DNA of 64,000 nt from positions 930,001 to 994,000 of the forward strand of contig NZ_CP023344.1 of assembly GCF_002310495.1 (NCBI RefSeq), given 5' to 3'. This document shows positions 9,643 through 18,484 of this stretch, piece by piece. The notes under the pieces are model-generated. The model did not search any database, was not told where the DNA came from, and was given only the letters and a program-made list of their open reading frames with translations. The stretch is from Nibricoccus aquaticus (GTDB taxonomy: Bacteria > Verrucomicrobiota > Verrucomicrobiia > Opitutales > Opitutaceae). Each line of letters begins with the position of its first letter. Positions within the stretch are counted from its first letter, which is position 1. The position numbers and the translations under genes were made by a program.

Positions 9643-11430
9643 ATGCACGTCTCGTTCAACCTCGCGGCCGATCTCGAAGCAGCCCTGAAAACCGCCGCCT
9701 CCGCCGCAGGCTTCGACACCGCGCTCTTCGCGCCCGATGTCCGCACGGCCGACCCGCGCCACGGCGATTATCAGGCCAACGGCGTGCTCGCCTACGCCAA
9801 ACGCGAGAAACAAAACCCTCGCGCCGTCGCCGAAAAACTCCTCGCCGCCCTCCCACCCGAACTGCTCGCCCGCTACGACGCCGCCATCGCAGGCCCCGGC
9901 TTCATCAATCTCACCCTCAAACCCTCCGCGCTCCTCAACTGGCTCAACGCCTTCGCCACCGCGCCTGCGCTCACCGCCGGCGCCTCCACCGCCTACGCGG
10001 GCCAGACCTGGGTCGTCGATTACAGCTCGCCTAACACCGCGAAACAGATGCACGTCGGCCACCTCCGCTCCGCCGTCATCGGCGAAGCCATCTGCCGCCT
10101 CCTCGCCTTCAGCGGCGCAAAAGTCATCCGCGATAATCACCTCGGCGACTGGGGCACCCAGTTCGGCAAACTTATCTACGGCTATAAACGCTGGGCCGAC
10201 GCCGACGCCCTTAAACGCGAGCCCATCGAAGAACTCGAGCGCCTCTACAAACTCGGCAACGACGCCACCCCCGCCGATTCCCCCGCCCTTGAAGAAGCCC
10301 GCCAGGAACTCGTCAAACTCCAGAACGGCGACCCCGCCAGCGTCGCCCTCTGGAAAACCTTCTCCGAAGTCAGCCAGCGCGCCTTCGACGAGATCTACAC
10401 CCGCCTCGGCATCCGCTTCGACCACTACCTCGGCGAAAGTTTTTACAACGACAAACTCGAGCCCGTGTACCGCGAACTCACCTCGCTAGGACTCGCTGAA
10501 GAGAGCCAGGGCGCGCTCGTCGTGTTCCACCCCGAGCACCCCCGCTTCGCGAAACAACCCTTCATCATCCGCAAGGGCGACGGCGCCGCCAACTACGCCA
10601 CCACGGACCTCGCCACCGCGTTGTATCGAGCCGAGCACTTCAAGGCCGACGGCATCGTCGTTGTCACCGACTTCCGCCAGGGCGATCACTTCGAGCAGCT
10701 CTTCCTCACCGTGCGGAAATGGTTCGAGAAAACCAGCCGCCGCGTCCCCGCCCTCAACCACGTCACCTTCGGCGCCGTCCTCGGCGAAAACAACAAGCCG
10801 CTCAAAACCCGCGACGGCGGCACCATCAAACTCAAAGACCTGCTCAACGAAGCCGAGGAGCGCGCCCTCACCGTCGTCACCGCCAAAAACGCCGAGCGCC
10901 CCGAGGCCGACCGCTTCACCGAAGCCGAGTGCCGCGAGATCGCCAACGTCGTCGGCATCGCCTCCGTCCAGTACGCCGACCTCTCCCAAAACCGCTCCAG
11001 CGACTACGTCTTCTCGTGGGACAAGATGCTCGCGCTTGAAGGCAACACCGCCCCCTACCTCCTCTACGCCGTCACCCGCGTTCACTCGATCTTCCGCCGC
11101 GGCAATCTCGGGGCGCCCGGCTCAGACGCGCTCCTCGCGCTCGAAAAAACCGCCACGCCGCCCGAGACGCCCAACGAAATCGCCCTCGCCCGCAAGCTCG
11201 TCCACTTCTCCGATGCCCTCGCGACCGCGACAACTACCCTGCGCCCGCACTTCCTGAGCCTCTACCTCTACGAACTCGCCGGCGAATTCAGCGCCTTCTA
11301 CGCCGCCGAAAAAGTCATCGTCGATGCCCCCTCCATCCGTGCCCGCCGCATCCTCCTCTGCTCGCGCACGCTCCTGATCCTCGAAACCGGCCTCCACCTC
11401 CTCGGCCTCCGCACCCTCCAGCGCATGTAG
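9643..11430 (+). CDS. argS: Arginyl-tRNA synthetase
   Basis: Class I aminoacyl-tRNA synthetase that charges tRNA-Arg. The 595-residue product has the N-terminal tRNA-binding Add-1 domain (about 1-110), the HIGH-type motif H-V-G-H at 137-140 after S-S-P-N-T-A-K-Q-M, the Rossmann core, a degenerate KMSKS region (L-K-T-R-D-G-G) near 390, and the C-terminal DALR anticodon-binding helices. ArgRS enzymes often lack a standard KMSKS, so this is expected. I use ATG 9643; a TTG at 9607 is in frame. It is monocistronic and divergent from the phosphorylase gene. Confidence 0.95.
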   Translation: MHVSFNLAADLEAALKTAASAAGFDTALFAPDVRTADPRHGDYQANGVLAYAKREKQNPRAVAEKLLAALPPELLARYDAAIAGPGFINLTLKPSALLNWLNAFATAPALTAGASTAYAGQTWVVDYSSPNTAKQMHVGHLRSAVIGEAICRLLAFSGAKVIRDNHLGDWGTQFGKLIYGYKRWADADALKREPIEELERLYKLGNDATPADSPALEEARQELVKLQNGDPASVALWKTFSEVSQRAFDEIYTRLGIRFDHYLGESFYNDKLEPVYRELTSLGLAEESQGALVVFHPEHPRFAKQPFIIRKGDGAANYATTDLATALYRAEHFKADGIVVVTDFRQGDHFEQLFLTVRKWFEKTSRRVPALNHVTFGAVLGENNKPLKTRDGGTIKLKDLLNEAEERALTVVTAKNAERPEADRFTEAECREIANVVGIASVQYADLSQNRSSDYVFSWDKMLALEGNTAPYLLYAVTRVHSIFRRGNLGAPGSDALLALEKTATPPETPNEIALARKLVHFSDALATATTTLRPHFLSLYLYELAGEFSAFYAAEKVIVDAPSIRARRILLCSRTLLILETGLHLLGLRTLQRM

Positions 11431-11747
11431 GGCTCGCGCTCGCGCGACGCCTCCGCATTTCGGGCTAGCCGCGTTCCTTGCGCGCCTCTCCCCGTACGGC
11501 ACTTATCAAGTGCCGCCCTGCGCTACGCCCCCTCGGTACGGTCAGTAGTCCCTCGCCTGCGTACGCCCCAACAACCAACCACCGCCTCCATCCGCTACTG
11601 GTCATTGGTCATTCCGCGCGCCCAGCGCGTGGCGCTGTAAGCGTTTTATCAAAAACCCCGCGATTCGCCCCTCCTCGCAAACCACACTCGCCCCCACGGG
11701 TCTGCGCGGGACAAAACACTTGCCGCCCCCTCTCCGTCCACCCACAC
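11431..11747. repeat. 317-base spacer of dispersed repeats
   Basis: No gene is visible here. The region holds a GC-rich GCTCGCGCTCGCGCGACGCC element after the argS stop, a TAGCCGCGTTCCTTG element (recurring at 14081), the GGCACTTATCAAGTGCC hairpin repeat at 11496-11535 (also 14129-14168 and 20163-20192) and the CTGGTCATTGGTCATTC repeat at 11591-11614 (also 14225-14247 and 16277-16300). The same order of elements occurs before 14324. Confidence 0.65.
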
Positions 11748-12515
11748 ATGCAATCCATGGCCACGCAGGAATTCTACATCCGCACTGCCTCCGAAACTGA
11801 AGCGCACGGCCCGTTTACGCAGGAGCAGCTCATCTCCCTCGCAGAGGCCGGCAAGGTCGATCCCCAGACCCTCTACTACGAGGCCAACACCGAGCAATGG
11901 ATCACCATCGGCAGCAACGTCGAGCTGCGCACCGCCATCTTCCCCGAGAAAAAGCGCCTCACGATCAAGCCCAAAGACCGCATCGCCACGCTGAACACCG
12001 GCCCCGACACCCACCCGCCGATCACCGTCGATGAGATGCTCGCCGCCGCCGAAGGCCGCACCGCCGACACTGCCGACAAACGCGATAAAACCATCGCCTA
12101 CGAACGCGCCGCCCGCCTCGGCCGCTACGCCTGCATAGCGATGCTCCTGCTCACCGCCGCCTCCCTGCTCCTCCCGTCGATCGACCTCCTCGTCGCCTTC
12201 GACACCGCCAAACTCGTCGGCCACCCCTACGTTTATCTCGGTATCCTCGACCTCGGCCTCGCCCTCATGCTCATGCTCGGAGCCGTCGCTTGGTATCCAT
12301 TCATTCGATTCCGCGCCGCCCTCGGCCTCGGTTTCCTCGGCGTCATGTTCTGGATGCAGATGCCCACCCCGGTCATCCCCGTGCTCGTCGTCGCCGCCTC
12401 CTCCGCCGGCCTCTACCTCTCCACCATCTTCGTCAGCTACCTCCCCCTCGCCATCTCTGTCGGCGTAGGCCTCGCCGGCTCCCTCGGCTTCGCCTACTAC
12501 ATGCTCACGAACTGA
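11748..12515 (+). CDS. GYF_2-domain membrane protein
   Basis: A 255-residue protein. The N terminus (about 7-60) matches the GYF_2 domain: F-Y-I-R, then H-G-P-F-T-Q-E-Q-L, G-K-V-D-P-Q-T-L and W-I-T-I. This module is common at the cytoplasmic end of bacterial membrane proteins and is thought to bind peptides. A charged linker (65-120) leads to about four hydrophobic helices (122-253). Two possible starts, ATG 11748 and ATG 11757, differ by three codons. The specific role is unknown. The following YihY gene begins 39 bases later on the same strand, so they may be cotranscribed. Confidence 0.75.
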   Translation: MQSMATQEFYIRTASETEAHGPFTQEQLISLAEAGKVDPQTLYYEANTEQWITIGSNVELRTAIFPEKKRLTIKPKDRIATLNTGPDTHPPITVDEMLAAAEGRTADTADKRDKTIAYERAARLGRYACIAMLLLTAASLLLPSIDLLVAFDTAKLVGHPYVYLGILDLGLALMLMLGAVAWYPFIRFRAALGLGFLGVMFWMQMPTPVIPVLVVAASSAGLYLSTIFVSYLPLAISVGVGLAGSLGFAYYMLTN

Positions 12516-12554
12516 CGCTGGCCAACCGCCACGCGTCCCTCCAACGTCCGGCGC

Positions 12555-14063
12555 ATGTCACGCCCTCCGTCGCCCTGGAACCGGCTCGTTAAGCTCGTCC
12601 AAAAAGACATCTGGCAGCCCGCCTACCTCGCGGAGCGCTCCTTCCGAGGCGCCTTCTACGCCACCCTCCGCGTCGTATCCATCACCTGGACCGGCCTCAT
12701 GGAAACGCGCGCCACCAGCCGCGCCGCCGCCCTCGCCTTCTCCAGCCTCCTCGGCATCGGCCCTCTCATCGGCATGGCTGTCCTCATCGCCGGCTTCGCC
12801 GCCGGTAAACAAGACTCCGACCTCGTCGCCAAAAAGCTCAACGACCTCATCGCCTTCGTCGCCCCCCAGCTCAACCAGTACGAAGCCAACAAAGCCAAAG
12901 GCACCCCCGAGGGCGACGCGAACGCCGCCGCCATCTCCGCCACCTCGCCCCACGTCAACCCCGAGCTCGTCACTCACATCAACAACTTCATCAGCGCCAC
13001 CCGATCCAGCGCCGCCAGCGGCGGCATCACCAGCGCCATTTCCCTCATCCTGATTGTTCTGCTCCTCTTCACCTCGATTGAAGGCGTCTTCAATGACATC
13101 TGGGGCGTCCGCCGCGGTCGCTCTTGGGTGACTCGCATCGTCTTCTATTGGACCATCCTCACGCTCGGCGCAGTGATCTTCTTCGGCGCACTCGGCGCAA
13201 TCACTCTCTCCAACTTTGACAGCACTCTTAAAACACACCTGGGCGACGACGTCGCTCAAGTGCTGATCATCGCCCTCCGCTCCTCCTCCATCGTCCTGCT
13301 GATCGGCATCCTGACGCTCTTCTACCGCTACATCCCCAACACCCGCGTCTTCTGGCGCGCCGCCCTCGCCGGCGCCGTCGTCGTCGGCGTCATGATCGTC
13401 TGCAACAACCTCATCGCCGCCGCCTACCTCAGCCGCGTCAAACTCACCAGCAGCCTCTACGGATCACTCGCCCTCCCGATGATTCTCATGTTCGGCCTCT
13501 ATGTCTTCTGGCTCGTCGTCCTCATCGGCGGACAAATCAGCTACGCCGTCCAAAACGTCCACTACCGCAACAGCCAGGCCGCCTGGGGCAGCCTCAGCGA
13601 ATCCACCCGCGAACGCCTCACCCTCATTGTCCTGCTCACCATCGGCCGCCGCTTCCAGGCCTGCCTCCCCCCGTGCAGCGTCGCCCAGCTCGGCGGCACC
13701 ATCAAAGTCCCCACCCAGATCATCAACGAGGCCCTCAACCGCCTCATCGATCTCAACTTCATCTCTCCCGTCCCCGCCTCCGACGAAGCCTCCGCCAACG
13801 ATTTCGCCTACCAGCCCGCCCGCCCGCTCTCCAGTATCACCCTCGGCGAATTCAAAGAACACTTCGACTCCCACGGCGACGACCCCGCCGGCGACGCCAT
13901 CGACGGTCTCGACCCCCTCGTCGAACACTACCACGCCTCCATCCGGGCCCTCGCCGACCAGACCCTTTTCTCGAAGCCACTCGACACCCTCTTCACCGAA
14001 CACGCCTTCGACGAATCCCGCCCCCCCTTCACCCTCGGCCAGCCCGCCCCCAAAAAAGCTTAG
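12555..14063 (+). CDS. YihY/BrkB family inner-membrane protein
   Basis: A 502-residue integral membrane protein of the YihY/BrkB family, once called ribonuclease BN by mistake. It has six hydrophobic segments with the family hallmarks A-L-A-F-S-S-L-L-G-I-G-P at about 57-68, F-N-D-I-W-G-V-R-R-G-R-S after the third helix, and Y-R-Y-I-P-N in the loop before the fifth. An acidic, probably winged-helix-like cytoplasmic tail of about 150 residues (I-G-R-R-F onward) extends it, as in many longer members. Its transport or envelope function is not established. It follows the GYF protein closely. Confidence 0.85.
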   Translation: MSRPPSPWNRLVKLVQKDIWQPAYLAERSFRGAFYATLRVVSITWTGLMETRATSRAAALAFSSLLGIGPLIGMAVLIAGFAAGKQDSDLVAKKLNDLIAFVAPQLNQYEANKAKGTPEGDANAAAISATSPHVNPELVTHINNFISATRSSAASGGITSAISLILIVLLLFTSIEGVFNDIWGVRRGRSWVTRIVFYWTILTLGAVIFFGALGAITLSNFDSTLKTHLGDDVAQVLIIALRSSSIVLLIGILTLFYRYIPNTRVFWRAALAGAVVVGVMIVCNNLIAAAYLSRVKLTSSLYGSLALPMILMFGLYVFWLVVLIGGQISYAVQNVHYRNSQAAWGSLSESTRERLTLIVLLTIGRRFQACLPPCSVAQLGGTIKVPTQIINEALNRLIDLNFISPVPASDEASANDFAYQPARPLSSITLGEFKEHFDSHGDDPAGDAIDGLDPLVEHYHASIRALADQTLFSKPLDTLFTEHAFDESRPPFTLGQPAPKKA

Positions 14064-14074
14064 GCCCCGCTCGC

Positions 14075-14250
14075 CGCCTGTAGCCGCGTTCCTTAGAACG
14101 TGGCCCTGTCACAATCGCGCCTCCGCCCCGGACCGGCACTTATCAAGTGCCGCCCTGCGCTCCGCCCTCTCGCTGCATCGTTGATGCCCGCCTGCGTCCG
14201 CCAAAACGAAACGCCCCCGCCCATCCGCCACTGGTCATTGGTCATTCGCG
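14075..14250 (+). repeat. Cluster of dispersed repeats
   Basis: The spacer 14064-14323 repeats the order seen at 11431-11747: an AGCCGCGTTCCTTAGAACG hairpin, the GGCACTTATCAAGTGCC hairpin (14129-14168) and the CTGGTCATTGGTCATTC element (14225-14247). No gene is visible. Confidence 0.65.
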
Positions 14251-14323
14251 CGAGCTCCGCTCGCGCACCGTTTCCACGCTTGCCACTCCCCTCTCCCGAC
14301 CTACCGTCGCGCCCTTTCCCCAC

Positions 14324-15985
14324 ATGATTTCCTGGATCCAGAAAAATTTGCAGCAGCACTACCGCATCGTCTTCGGCCTCCTGCTGGTCCTCATCATCAT
14401 CTCCTTCGTCTTCATCACCAACGCCTCCTCCGGCATCGGTCACGCTGACCGCAAGGTGCAGAAAACCCCCTTCTTCGACCTCAACCTCGGAGCCAAGGAC
14501 GACGTCGAGAAGATCACCCGCGATGCCTCCATCGCCATCGAGCTCCAGTACGGCATGTCCGCCGGCTCCATCCCCCAATTCCAGGAACTCGCCCTCTCCC
14601 GCTACGCCGCCCTCCACATGGCCAACCAGCTCCATGTCCCAGCGCCGTCCAAGACCGAGCTCACCGACTACATCAAAACCCTCCGCGCCTTCTCCGGCCC
14701 CGACGGCCAGTTCGACGCCAAACGCTACGACGATTTCCGCAAAACCCTCTCCACCGGTAAATCCATCTCCGAGGCTCAAATCTCCCGCGTCCTCTCCGAC
14801 AACCTCCGCATCGAACGCGTCAACCAGCTCGTCGCCGGCCCCGGCTATGCCCTCCCCGCCGATGTGAAACGCGAACTCACCCTCGCCGACACGTCCTGGA
14901 CTCTCGCCACCGCCACCATCGACCGCGCCAGCTTCACCCCGGACATCAAACCCACCGAAGCCGAGCTCACCAAATACTTCGAGGAAAACGCCCTCGCCTA
15001 CACCATCCCCACGCAGGTCAGCGTGAGCTACGTCGAGTTCAGCGCCGACGCCGTCCTCCCCTCCCTCCCTGCCCCCGCCGAAGCCGACGTCCGTGCCTTC
15101 TACGACAACAACGCCGCCCGCTTCCCCATCGCCGACCGCAAAGCCGGCGAAACCCCGAATCCCGATGCCGATTACCTGAAGGTTCGCTCCGATGTCGAAG
15201 CCGCCATGAAACGCGCCCTCGCCACCCGCCTCGCCGCCACCGCCGCCGGTGACACCGCCCTCGCCCTCTACGACAAAAAACTCACCGTCGGCTCCCCCGA
15301 GTTCGCCGCCTTCCTCGCCCAAAACAAACTCACGGTCAAAGACCTCCCCCCCTTCAGCCAGGCCAACGTCCCCGCCGAACTCGGCCTCAACCCCGCCATC
15401 CCCGCCGAAGCCCTTAAACTCTCCAAAGACCGCCTCGTCTCCGACGCCATCCCCACCGAAAAAGGCAGCGTCATCCTCTTCTGGAAAGACACTTTCGCTT
15501 CCCGCCAGCCCTCCTTCCTCGAAGTCCGCGCCAAAGTCTCCGCCGACTACATCGACAACGAAAAAGCCAAACGCTTCACCACCCTCGGCCAGACCCTCCG
15601 CACCGCCATCCAGGCACGCATCAAGGCCGGCGACACCTTCGAAAAAGCCGCCACCTCCGCCGCCGCTTCGTCCAACGTGAAGGTCGAAACCAAAACCCTC
15701 CCTGCCTTCACTCTCCGCCAGCCCCCGCAGGATTTTAACGGCTCCCTCTACGAAGCCCTCCAGAACCTCAACAAAGGCGAAGTCTCCGCCATGATCGTCG
15801 AGTCCGACAAAGGTCACTTCGCCTACGCCCAGGACAAAAAAATCCCCGACCTCTCCGAGACGAATCCCCAGTACACCACCACCCTCGCCCGCATCGCCCA
15901 GGCCAACGCCGCCGGCAACGCCCAAGCCTTCTTCCGCGACCTCGTCACCCAGGAACTCGCCAAGTCCGCCCCCGCCGGCCGCTAA
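14324..15985 (+). CDS. PpiD/SurA-like membrane-anchored periplasmic chaperone
   Basis: A 553-residue protein with one N-terminal membrane helix (about 14-34, L-L-L-V-L-I-I-I-S-F-V-F) and a large periplasmic part. The layout matches PpiD: short cytosolic tail, anchor, SurA_N-type helical region (about 70-200), then mixed regions with T-Q-V-S-V-S-Y-V-E-F. I see no canonical parvulin signature, so isomerase activity is doubtful; it is more likely a chaperone for secreted or outer-membrane proteins. Unlike PpiD it carries several long Ala/Lys/Pro-rich helical stretches. The ATG at 14324 gives a proper N terminus; the longer frame upstream runs through repeats. Confidence 0.7.
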   Translation: MISWIQKNLQQHYRIVFGLLLVLIIISFVFITNASSGIGHADRKVQKTPFFDLNLGAKDDVEKITRDASIAIELQYGMSAGSIPQFQELALSRYAALHMANQLHVPAPSKTELTDYIKTLRAFSGPDGQFDAKRYDDFRKTLSTGKSISEAQISRVLSDNLRIERVNQLVAGPGYALPADVKRELTLADTSWTLATATIDRASFTPDIKPTEAELTKYFEENALAYTIPTQVSVSYVEFSADAVLPSLPAPAEADVRAFYDNNAARFPIADRKAGETPNPDADYLKVRSDVEAAMKRALATRLAATAAGDTALALYDKKLTVGSPEFAAFLAQNKLTVKDLPPFSQANVPAELGLNPAIPAEALKLSKDRLVSDAIPTEKGSVILFWKDTFASRQPSFLEVRAKVSADYIDNEKAKRFTTLGQTLRTAIQARIKAGDTFEKAATSAAASSNVKVETKTLPAFTLRQPPQDFNGSLYEALQNLNKGEVSAMIVESDKGHFAYAQDKKIPDLSETNPQYTTTLARIAQANAAGNAQAFFRDLVTQELAKSAPAGR

Positions 15986-16046
15986 GCCCGCCCGGGAGCG
16001 CCGGCCTCTGGCCGGCTCCAAATCCCTCCCCATCCCCCTAGTCTTA

Positions 16047-16074
16047 GGCCCGACACCCGTCGGGCCTTTTTCTT
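16047..16074 (+). terminator. Intrinsic terminator of the PpiD-like gene
   Basis: GGCCCGAC / GTCGGGCC form an 8-bp stem around a four-base loop (16047-16066), followed by TTTTTCTTT. Very similar hairpins occur at 18153 and 25872. Confidence 0.88.
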
Positions 16075-16469
16075 TCCCCAGTTCCGCCCTTCCGCGCCAC
16101 CGCGATCCCTCCCATCGGACATCCGTGTATTCTGTGTCATCTGTGGTTAAAAATTCCGCTCCGAAATCCGCCCCCCTATAAAAACCCACGCCTGCGTTCG
16201 TTCCAACGCCCAATTACCAACGACAAACTACCTTCGTCGCCCTCTTCGGCCTTCAACCTTCGGATTTCCCCAACACCCGCCACTGGTCACTGGTCATTCG
16301 GGCAGCGCCCCCCGCGCTGCCCGTAACTTTCCCGCCCATCGCCCGTCATTCCCCCGTGCAACCACCCGCCCTCCAGCGCGCTTGCCACCCAGTCCATCTC
16401 GCTCGCAACTTTTTCTCCGCCTTCGTGTTCATACGTTTGTCCGCCCACACGCCACCGCCGTCCCTTTCC
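16075..16469 (+). repeat. Repeat-rich spacer before the TolC-like gene
   Basis: No gene is seen in this roughly 400-base spacer. It holds a CTGTGTCATCTGTGGTTAAA element (16123-16156; also near 18295, 18450, 26030, 40335 and 44505), an AATTACCAACGACAAACTAC element (16208-16231) and CTGGTCACTGGTCATTC (16277-16300), followed by CT-rich sequence running into the ATG at 16470. Confidence 0.6.
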
Positions 16470-17984
16470 ATGCGCCTCCGCCTCCTCCTCGCCGCCTCCC
16501 TCGCCACCGCCGCGCTCCGCGCCCAGACGCCCGACACCACCGGCACCACTCCCGTCGCACCCGCTCCGGCCACTGTCCCCAGCACCGTCCCCGCCACCCC
16601 GTCGGTCCGCCCCCTCACCCTCGACGAAGCCGTCGCCCTCGCCCTCGATAAAAACTTCGACCTCAAGATCCAGCGCCTCGCTACCGACAGCGCCGGCGAC
16701 TCCCTCATCATAGCCGAGTCCGCCTACGATCCCACCCTCAGCCTCACCACAGCCCGCTCCTACAGCCAGTCCATCGACGGCGTCACCAGTCAGAGCGGCT
16801 TGGATACACGCATCGGCGCCTCCCAAAAAATCGCCACCGGCGCCACCATCAGCGGCAGCGGCAGCCTCGACCGCTCCTCCTCCCGCCCATCGCTCTCCTC
16901 CAGCCTCAATCCCGTCTTCAACAGCGACGTCTCCCTCTCCGTCCGCCAGCCCCTGCTCCGCGGCTTCGGCACCACCGTCAACCGCGCCGCTATCAACCGC
17001 GCGAAGCTCGGCGTCTCCATCGCCAACCTCGACCTCAAAGACTCCGTCCTCGCCACCATCCGCAGCGTCGAGTCCGCCTATTACACCCTCGCCTTCGCCC
17101 GCGCCCAGCTCGACGTCCGCCGCTTCTCCCTCGAAGTCGCCGAAAAACTCGTCTCCGAAAACCGAACCCGCGTCTCCGTCGGGTCCGCCATCGACCTCGA
17201 CGTCCTTCAATCCGAAGTCGGTGTCGCCAACGCCCGCCGCGCCCTGCTCCAAGCCGAGCAAACCGCCCGCAACGCCGAGGACAACCTCGTCGCCCTCATC
17301 AACCCTTTCCAATTCGCCGTCACCCCCGGCCCCGTCGTCCTCCCCGAACTCGGCGCCATCACCGTCTCCTTCGATCGCTCCTATAAACTCGCCCGCGATC
17401 AGGCCCCCGACCTCGCCTCCACCCAGCTCTCCATCGAACAACTCAAACTCGATGCCGCCGTCGCCAAGAAAAACCAGCTCCCCACCCTCGATGTCGGCGC
17501 CGCCTTCGGCTACAACGCCCGCAAAAACAACGCCGGCGAAGCCGCCTCCGACGTCTGGGGCTCCGACGGTCACAACTGGCAGCTCGACGCCACCGTGAGC
17601 CTCCCGTGGGGCCTCCGCGCCGACAAAGCCCGCCACCGCCAGGCCCTCAGCACCCTCAACCGCGAACAGCTCCGCCTCCAGCAGCTCGACCAAAGCATCC
17701 TCGTCCAAGTCCGCTCCGCCATCCGCGCCGTCGAGACCAACGACGAAAGCGTCCGTATTGCCGCCTTGGCGACGAAGCTCAGCGAAGAACAATTCGAAGC
17801 CGAAAACGCCCGCAACCAAAACGGCCGATCCACCTTCCGCGCCGTGCAGGAAGCCAAGGAAGACCTCGACACCGCCCGCATCAGCGAACTCCAGGCCCGC
17901 CTCGCCCTCACCAACGCCCTCGCCGACCTCTCCCGCCTAGAAGCCAGCTCCCTCACCCGCTACCGCATCAACCTCGATCAATAA
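16470..17984 (+). CDS. TolC-family outer-membrane efflux protein
   Basis: A 504-residue outer-membrane channel of the TolC family, the exit duct for tripartite efflux or type I secretion. It has a signal peptide (about 1-19, ending L-R-A-Q), a Pro/Thr-rich linker, then two repeats of the OEP fold: L-T-L-D-E-A-V-A-L-A-L at about 49-59 begins the first, and long amphipathic helices with A-I-R-A-V-E-T lie in the second. Strand segments F-N-S-D-V-S-L-S-V-R-Q-P-L-L-R-G-F-G are typical. The ATG at 16470 starts the signal peptide. A partner may be the MacAB-like system near 50-54 kb, but that link is only inference. Confidence 0.88.
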   Translation: MRLRLLLAASLATAALRAQTPDTTGTTPVAPAPATVPSTVPATPSVRPLTLDEAVALALDKNFDLKIQRLATDSAGDSLIIAESAYDPTLSLTTARSYSQSIDGVTSQSGLDTRIGASQKIATGATISGSGSLDRSSSRPSLSSSLNPVFNSDVSLSVRQPLLRGFGTTVNRAAINRAKLGVSIANLDLKDSVLATIRSVESAYYTLAFARAQLDVRRFSLEVAEKLVSENRTRVSVGSAIDLDVLQSEVGVANARRALLQAEQTARNAEDNLVALINPFQFAVTPGPVVLPELGAITVSFDRSYKLARDQAPDLASTQLSIEQLKLDAAVAKKNQLPTLDVGAAFGYNARKNNAGEAASDVWGSDGHNWQLDATVSLPWGLRADKARHRQALSTLNREQLRLQQLDQSILVQVRSAIRAVETNDESVRIAALATKLSEEQFEAENARNQNGRSTFRAVQEAKEDLDTARISELQARLALTNALADLSRLEASSLTRYRINLDQ

Positions 17985-18484
17985 GGTGGAACGCGCCGTC
18001 CCGACGCGTTGAGCCCCATCGCCCGCGCTTCCACCTCTCTCGCCTGCCCGCGTCGCAAAGCCCGTCTCCCCACCCACGCCCCCATGTAGTCGCGAGCGGC
18101 CTCCGAAAAAACCGCCTCGTCCTTCTTTCTCTTACTCTTTCTCCATTCCCCCGGCCCGACCTCACCCGTCGGGCCTTTTTCGCGCCCTCTCGCTTCATAA
18201 GACACACATTCTCTCCACCTCCGCGCTCTCCTCCAAAAAATACGGCCCTCTCCGTCCCGAAATTCCGCCTCCGACATCCGTCCCCATCTGTGCAATCTGT
18301 GGTTAAAGAAATCCCCTTCAACCGCCCCCTCGACTCCCTCCCCTCGGTGACTCCTCCGTGCCCTCTGTGTAACCCTCCGTCTTCCCGTCCATCCATCGTC
18401 GTCTCCGCATTCCCTCCTACGAATCCTCCGCCATCCGTGCCCTCCGTGTAATCCGTGGTTAAAAACTCCTCCCCTCCGATCCCA
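17983..18484. repeat. 500-base convergent spacer filled with repeats
   Basis: No gene is seen between the TolC-like gene and miaA. The region holds the GGTGGAACGCGC...GACGCGTT palindrome overlapping the TolC stop (17983-18010), a GTAGTCGCGAGCGGCCTCCG element (18084-18103), a terminator at 18153 and at least three degenerate ATCTGTG/CCGTGTAA...GTGGTTAAA repeats (18276-18312, 18337-18380, 18430-18468). In reverse these encode the spurious T-T-D-Y-T-E-G-T-D type peptide. Confidence 0.65.
18153..18180 (+). terminator. Intrinsic terminator downstream of the TolC-like gene
   Basis: GGCCCGAC / GTCGGGCC stem with a seven-base CTCACCC loop (18153-18175), then TTTTT. The hairpin, loop and adjoining CCCC are the same as at 25872-25899, so the two terminators look like copies of one unit. 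Confidence 0.85.

Noticed and set aside
14093-16213. 706-codon open frame on the minus strand
   Set aside because: It is a Gly/Glu/Val-rich shadow of the PpiD-like gene, produced by the strong C bias at third codon positions, with no recognisable domain. The same holds for the long minus frame 16287-17819 and others like it.
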